Shown here: positions 8,221 through 9,738 of the stretch, piece after piece
Layout of the letters: every line of letters starts with the position of its first letter
Position numbering within the stretch: the stretch's first letter is position 1
Source of the DNA: an uncultured Corynebacterium sp.
Lineage (GTDB): Bacteria; Actinomycetota; Actinomycetes; Mycobacteriales; Mycobacteriaceae
Length of the DNA stretch: 9,738 nucleotides
Assembly (NCBI GenBank): GCA_946223355.1
Contig: CAMIPB010000046.1
Span: 1-9,738 of the forward strand
Reading direction: 5' to 3'
Translations under genes and position numbers: made by a program
Notes under the pieces: model-generated
Told to the model about the DNA's origin: nothing
The model's database searches: none
The model's input: the letters and a program-made list of their open reading frames with translations, nothing else

Positions 8221-8279
8221 AAACTTCCGTAAGTTTTGGGTCTCTGACTCAGTCAAGAGACCGAAACTTACGGAAGTTT
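8221..8279. terminator. Long inverted repeat, probable bidirectional terminator of convergent genes
   Basis: The left arm 8221-8245 and right arm 8256-8279 are complementary apart from one mismatch or bulge near 8237-8238 and 8263, giving a stem of about 23 bp. The centre GACTCAGTC (8246-8254) is itself a palindrome. Each outer arm end is a smaller palindrome, AAACTT-N4-AAGTTT (8221-8236 and 8264-8279), so the arms end in TTT on either strand. Between convergent genes this reads most simply as a two-way terminator. A palindromic mobile repeat or a pair of operators is possible too. Confidence 0.65.
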
Positions 8280-8305
8280 GACACGTGCGTCGCGTTCTGG
8301 CCGAG

Positions 8306-8326
8306 CGCACAGCGCAACACTGTGCG
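8306..8326. repeat. Short perfect hairpin (7-bp stem, 7-base loop)
   Basis: CGCACAG (8306-8312) is complementary to CTGTGCG (8320-8326). It lies 26 bases beyond the long inverted repeat and 86 bases beyond the stop of the minus-strand gene. It may serve as a second termination structure; no T run is adjacent. Confidence 0.4.
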
Positions 8327-8346
8327 AGCCGATTCGATGCCCGCGC

Positions 8347-8421
8347 GGGCTAGCTGGCGCCTAGCAGAAACTAGTTCACGCCCAGCTGGGTCTAGCTAGC
8401 GCCTAGCTGGGGCTAGCTGGC
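8347..8421. repeat. CTAG-rich degenerate direct repeat cluster
   Basis: Seven CTAG tetramers lie within 67 bases (starting at 8350, 8361, 8371, 8392, 8396, 8403 and 8413). A 16-base unit CTAGCTGGCGCCTAGC (8350-8365) recurs with one change at 8392-8407, and GGGCTAGCTGGC is found exactly at 8347-8358 and 8410-8421. The last copy contains the stop codon of the phosphatase-like gene, so the repeat reaches into its coding end. CTAG is generally scarce in bacterial genomes. Confidence 0.7.
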
Positions 8422-9042
8422 AGCGACGACTTCGCGCGCAGCGTCGGACTGCGGCTGCTCAAGTGGGGTGATTCCTAGTTTGTTGAGCATGTAGAAGACT
8501 CGGGCCTCGAGATCGTCGGCAAGCTCGCGGGAGCCTTGGATGTCATCAGCCTCAGCGGTAGGCAGATCCCAAATCTTGATTTCCTTGCCTGCCTCGTCAC
8601 GCGGAACCTCGCGGCCTAGGAAAATAATGAAATCAGGCATGGTGACCATGCGGGTCTCGGTGACAGCCTCGGATGGGTCTTCGCCCAAACCGCGCTCCGC
8701 GAGCACGTGATCGATGCGAGTATCTGCACCGTTTTCTGGATGCTGGGTCGCGGTGTCAACATAAAGGGCCTCACCAGCGAGGCGCTGAGTCAACACCGCA
8801 GCTGCATGCGCGAGGGAGTGATCTGCGCCGGCCGCAAAACGAACGTGCAGGCGGTGATCTCCTAGGTACTCAGTAACTTCGCGCTCGATTAGCACAGGAA
8901 GAAACTCATCCACCTGGGCACTTGCAGTGTGTTTTTCAATAGCCCGATCAAGACGGGCGTTAATCTCGTTAGCGGTGTAAGAGTGGCCAAAACGAGCGTG
9001 AAGATCCTCTCGAAGGGTTTCAAAACGCTTGTTGTCAGTCAT
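8413..9042 (-). CDS. Low-molecular-weight phosphatase/ArsC-fold protein lacking the catalytic cysteine
   Basis: A 209-residue cytoplasmic protein without membrane segments. Residues about 1-60 resemble the three-helix N-terminal domain found on actinobacterial low-molecular-weight phosphatase or arsenate-reductase proteins. Residues 66-190 then follow that fold: strand HVRFA, P-loop region, the AAVLTQRLAG helix (81-90), VDTATQHPE (95-103), a VTMPDFIIFLG strand (133-143) where active members carry TMGC, and IWDLP (158-162) where they carry WDLPDP, then a long helix. The signature CX5(R/K)S is gone: Ala71 stands where Cys should be, Leu77 for the basic residue and Ala78 for Ser. No cysteine occurs anywhere, so arsenate reduction or phosphatase chemistry is unlikely; binding or scaffolding is possible. 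The start has AGGTGA at 9049-9054. The fold assignment is moderately sure, the loss of the motif certain if the fold is right. Confidence 0.78.
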   Translation of the reverse strand: MTDNKRFETLREDLHARFGHSYTANEINARLDRAIEKHTASAQVDEFLPVLIEREVTEYLGDHRLHVRFAAGADHSLAHAAAVLTQRLAGEALYVDTATQHPENGADTRIDHVLAERGLGEDPSEAVTETRMVTMPDFIIFLGREVPRDEAGKEIKIWDLPTAEADDIQGSRELADDLEARVFYMLNKLGITPLEQPQSDAAREVVAAS

Positions 9043-9068
9043 GACAATTCACCTACTCATTCTCGGTA

Positions 9069-9074
9069 ACTTTA
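9069..9074 (-). promoter_or_regulatory. Possible -10 element of the phosphatase-like gene
   Basis: The minus strand reads TAAAGT, fitting the corynebacterial TANANT pattern, 26 bases before the start codon. A start near 9062 would leave a leader of about 20 bases containing the AGGTGA ribosome site. No good -35 is visible, which would fit a promoter needing an activator bound at the GTTAAC array just upstream. Confidence 0.35.
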
Positions 9075-9099
9075 TGACCGGATACCTTCCGGCTCTACT

Positions 9100-9135
9100 G
9101 TTAACCTATCGTTAACCTTAGTTAATTCCGTTACG
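9100..9135. promoter_or_regulatory. Phased GTTAAC array, candidate operator
   Basis: GTTAAC occurs at 9100-9105 and 9111-9116, followed by the variants GTTAAT (9121-9126) and GTTACG (9130-9135): starts are 11, 10 and 9 bases apart, about one helical turn each. The array lies directly upstream of the putative promoter of the phosphatase-like gene, roughly -38 to -73. Tandem units near 11 bp are the usual target layout of OmpR/PhoB-family response regulators; which protein binds here is unknown. Confidence 0.55.
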
Positions 9136-9324
9136 GAGTCAAGTGAAAATGCTTATAAACCGAGACCCACAGGAAGCTTGCAGCTCCACTTTATGCACCT
9201 CATAGCCTATTTTCGCGCTTAGAAAATTAATTGGCCTAAGCCCAGCATTGTGCCGTGCCAATTGACGCTTTTCGACGACTGTGCCACGAAATCTCGTCGC
9301 TTCAGCCTCCCATTCTTGACGCAG

Positions 9325-9361
9325 GTTAACCTTGAATGCGAAAAGTTAACCCTTCGTTAAC
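9325..9361. promoter_or_regulatory. Second GTTAAC array
   Basis: GTTAAC occurs three times, at 9325-9330, 9345-9350 and 9356-9361, spaced 20 and 11 bases, again placing the sites on one helix face. A TAGAGT (9365-9370) just after the last copy could be a plus-strand -10, but no gene follows it. It probably belongs to the same regulator as the array at 9100-9135. Confidence 0.45.
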
Positions 9362-9379
9362 CTATAGAGTGGTTGCGCA

Positions 9380-9469
9380 GGGTGCGCGGCAGGATGCGCG
9401 GCAGGGCACGGCGGGGCGCGCTGCCGGGTGCGAGGCAGGATGCGCGGCTGGGCGCGGCTGGGCGCGGCT
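9380..9469. repeat. Degenerate 12-bp GC-rich tandem repeats
   Basis: Units of the form GGRTGCGCGGCA occur at 9380-9391 and 9392-9403, then again as a pair at 9426-9437 and 9438-9449 (24 bases with two changes), with a 22-base divergent spacer between. Two exact 10-base units GGGCGCGGCT follow at 9450-9459 and 9460-9469. Strong G over C bias on this strand. Confidence 0.75.
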
Positions 9470-9476
9470 GCAAGAC

Positions 9477-9539
9477 CTCAAAATTGCCAAAAACGCCCTA
9501 AAAGTCGCGGAAGCGGTCCCGATTCTTGGCAATTTTGAG
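9477..9539. repeat. Perfect 14-bp inverted repeat with 35-base loop
   Basis: CTCAAAATTGCCAA (9477-9490) is exactly complementary to TTGGCAATTTTGAG (9526-9539). The core GGCAAT also recurs at 9604 in GGGCAATTTC (with the opening G missing from the longer motif) and twice in the 15-bp repeats near 9691 and 9706. It could be a transcript hairpin or a binding site; no T run follows. Confidence 0.65.
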
Positions 9540-9544
9540 TACAC

Positions 9545-9584
9545 CCGAACCATTTCCCAGGGGGCCGGACCATTTCCCCAGGGG
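9545..9584. repeat. 20-bp tandem duplication
   Basis: CCGAACCATTTCCCAGGGGG (9545-9564) is followed directly by CCGGACCATTTCCCCAGGGG (9565-9584), differing at two positions, and a partial third copy begins CCGGAC at 9588. Confidence 0.7.
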
Positions 9585-9614
9585 AGCCCGGACTTTGAGG
9601 GCAATTTCAATAGA

Positions 9615-9650
9615 GAGGGTGACTTCGGAAGTGAGGGTGACTTCGGAAGT
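9615..9650. repeat. Perfect 18-bp tandem duplication
   Basis: GAGGGTGACTTCGGAAGT is present twice without change, at 9615-9632 and 9633-9650, with a partial third copy from 9651. Each unit contains the palindrome ACTTCGGAAGT. Confidence 0.8.
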
Positions 9651-9683
9651 GAGCGTGGCACCGAGCTATTAAAACTTTGACAC

Positions 9684-9712
9684 CTGGATCGGCAATATCT
9701 GGATCGGCAATA
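9684..9712. repeat. 15-bp tandem duplication
   Basis: CTGGATCGGCAATA occurs at 9684-9697 and again at 9699-9712, a period of 15 bases. It shares GGCAAT with the 14-bp inverted repeat about 150 bases upstream. Confidence 0.75.
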
Positions 9713-9738
9713 CGCGTATGAAATAAAGATTTTTCGCC

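Larger units (their letters stand above)
8164..8412. other. Non-coding convergent gap filled with inverted and CTAG repeats
   Basis: This 249-base stretch separates the convergent DUF5129-like and phosphatase-like genes. I see no credible gene in it. It holds, in order, a GC hairpin, a 59-base inverted repeat, a smaller hairpin and a CTAG-rich repeat cluster, each listed separately. Confidence 0.75.
9043..9738. other. Non-coding, repeat-dense region upstream of the phosphatase-like gene
   Basis: No convincing gene occurs in these 696 bases. The first third is AT-richer and carries two GTTAAC arrays; it also contains small inverted repeats, AATTGGC/GCCAATT (9229-9235, 9257-9263) and CGACGA/TCGTCG (9273-9278, 9294-9299). 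From 9380 onward it is a chain of short direct repeats of differing period, listed separately. A 114-codon open frame at 9336-9680 runs through all these repeats and is not credited. The window ends without reaching the next gene. Confidence 0.65.

Noticed and set aside
8221..8279. Insertion-sequence terminal repeats
   Set aside because: The arms are only 10 bases apart with no transposase or flanking target duplication, so a hairpin/terminator explains them better; a non-coding palindromic element remains possible.
8413..9042. Functional arsenate reductase (arsC)
   Set aside because: The catalytic Cys and the basic and Ser residues of the P-loop are absent, and no arsenic transporter or regulator gene is nearby.
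9336..9680. Plus-strand open frame of 114 codons (and a 99-codon frame opposite, 9362-9661)
   Set aside because: It consists of translated tandem repeats (Gly-Ala-Arg-rich then GDFGSE twice), has no good ribosome site, no recognisable domain, and an equally long frame lies opposite; G-rich repeats lacking stops explain both.
9380..9712. CRISPR array
   Set aside because: Repeats are of differing sequence and period, lie directly side by side without spacers, and no cas gene is present.

Overview
The window comes from a mycolic-acid-bearing actinobacterium, most likely a Corynebacterium. It carries the arabinogalactan and mycolate cell-wall block in the order known from Corynebacteriales: galactofuranosyltransferase GlfT2, PAP2 phosphatase, UbiA-type decaprenyl-phosphate phosphoribosyltransferase, arabinosyltransferase AftB, then a secreted Ag85-type mycolyltransferase. 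The small size of the AftB-to-mycolyltransferase gap and the absence of a C-terminal extension on the mycolyltransferase also fit Corynebacterium. The species cannot be named from the sequence.

Layout. Positions 1-130 hold a terminator hairpin and nothing else recognised. Positions 131-6674 hold five minus-strand genes. The first four (glfT2, PAP2, ubiA, aftB) are packed with an 8-base overlap or gaps of 16-17 bases and look like one operon. The mycolyltransferase follows after 123 bases and probably has its own promoter. Together they build and decorate the wall: GlfT2 polymerises galactan, UbiA and the PAP2 protein supply the decaprenyl-phospho-arabinose pathway, AftB caps arabinan with terminal beta-1,2 arabinose, and the mycolyltransferase attaches mycolates.

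Divergently from glfT2, a plus-strand gene (6775-8163) encodes a secreted or membrane-anchored TPM-like/DUF5129-type protein with a coiled coil and a Gly/Ser-Trp tail. It may be expressed as a leaderless mRNA. It converges on a minus-strand gene (8413-9042) that looks like a low-molecular-weight phosphatase/arsenate-reductase fold protein in which the catalytic cysteine is lost; the protein has no cysteine at all.

The unusual DNA is non-coding. Between the convergent genes (8164-8412) lie a GC-rich hairpin, a 59-base near-perfect inverted repeat whose arms are themselves palindromes, and a 70-base cluster with seven CTAG tetranucleotides. Upstream of the phosphatase-like gene (9043-9738) there are two helically phased GTTAAC arrays that look like operators, followed by a chain of unrelated short tandem duplications (12, 20, 18 and 15 bp periods) and a 14-bp inverted repeat. 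No transposase, CRISPR array, tRNA or rRNA was seen. The best candidates for something undescribed are the cysteine-free phosphatase-fold protein together with its phased GTTAAC arrays, and the large inverted repeat.
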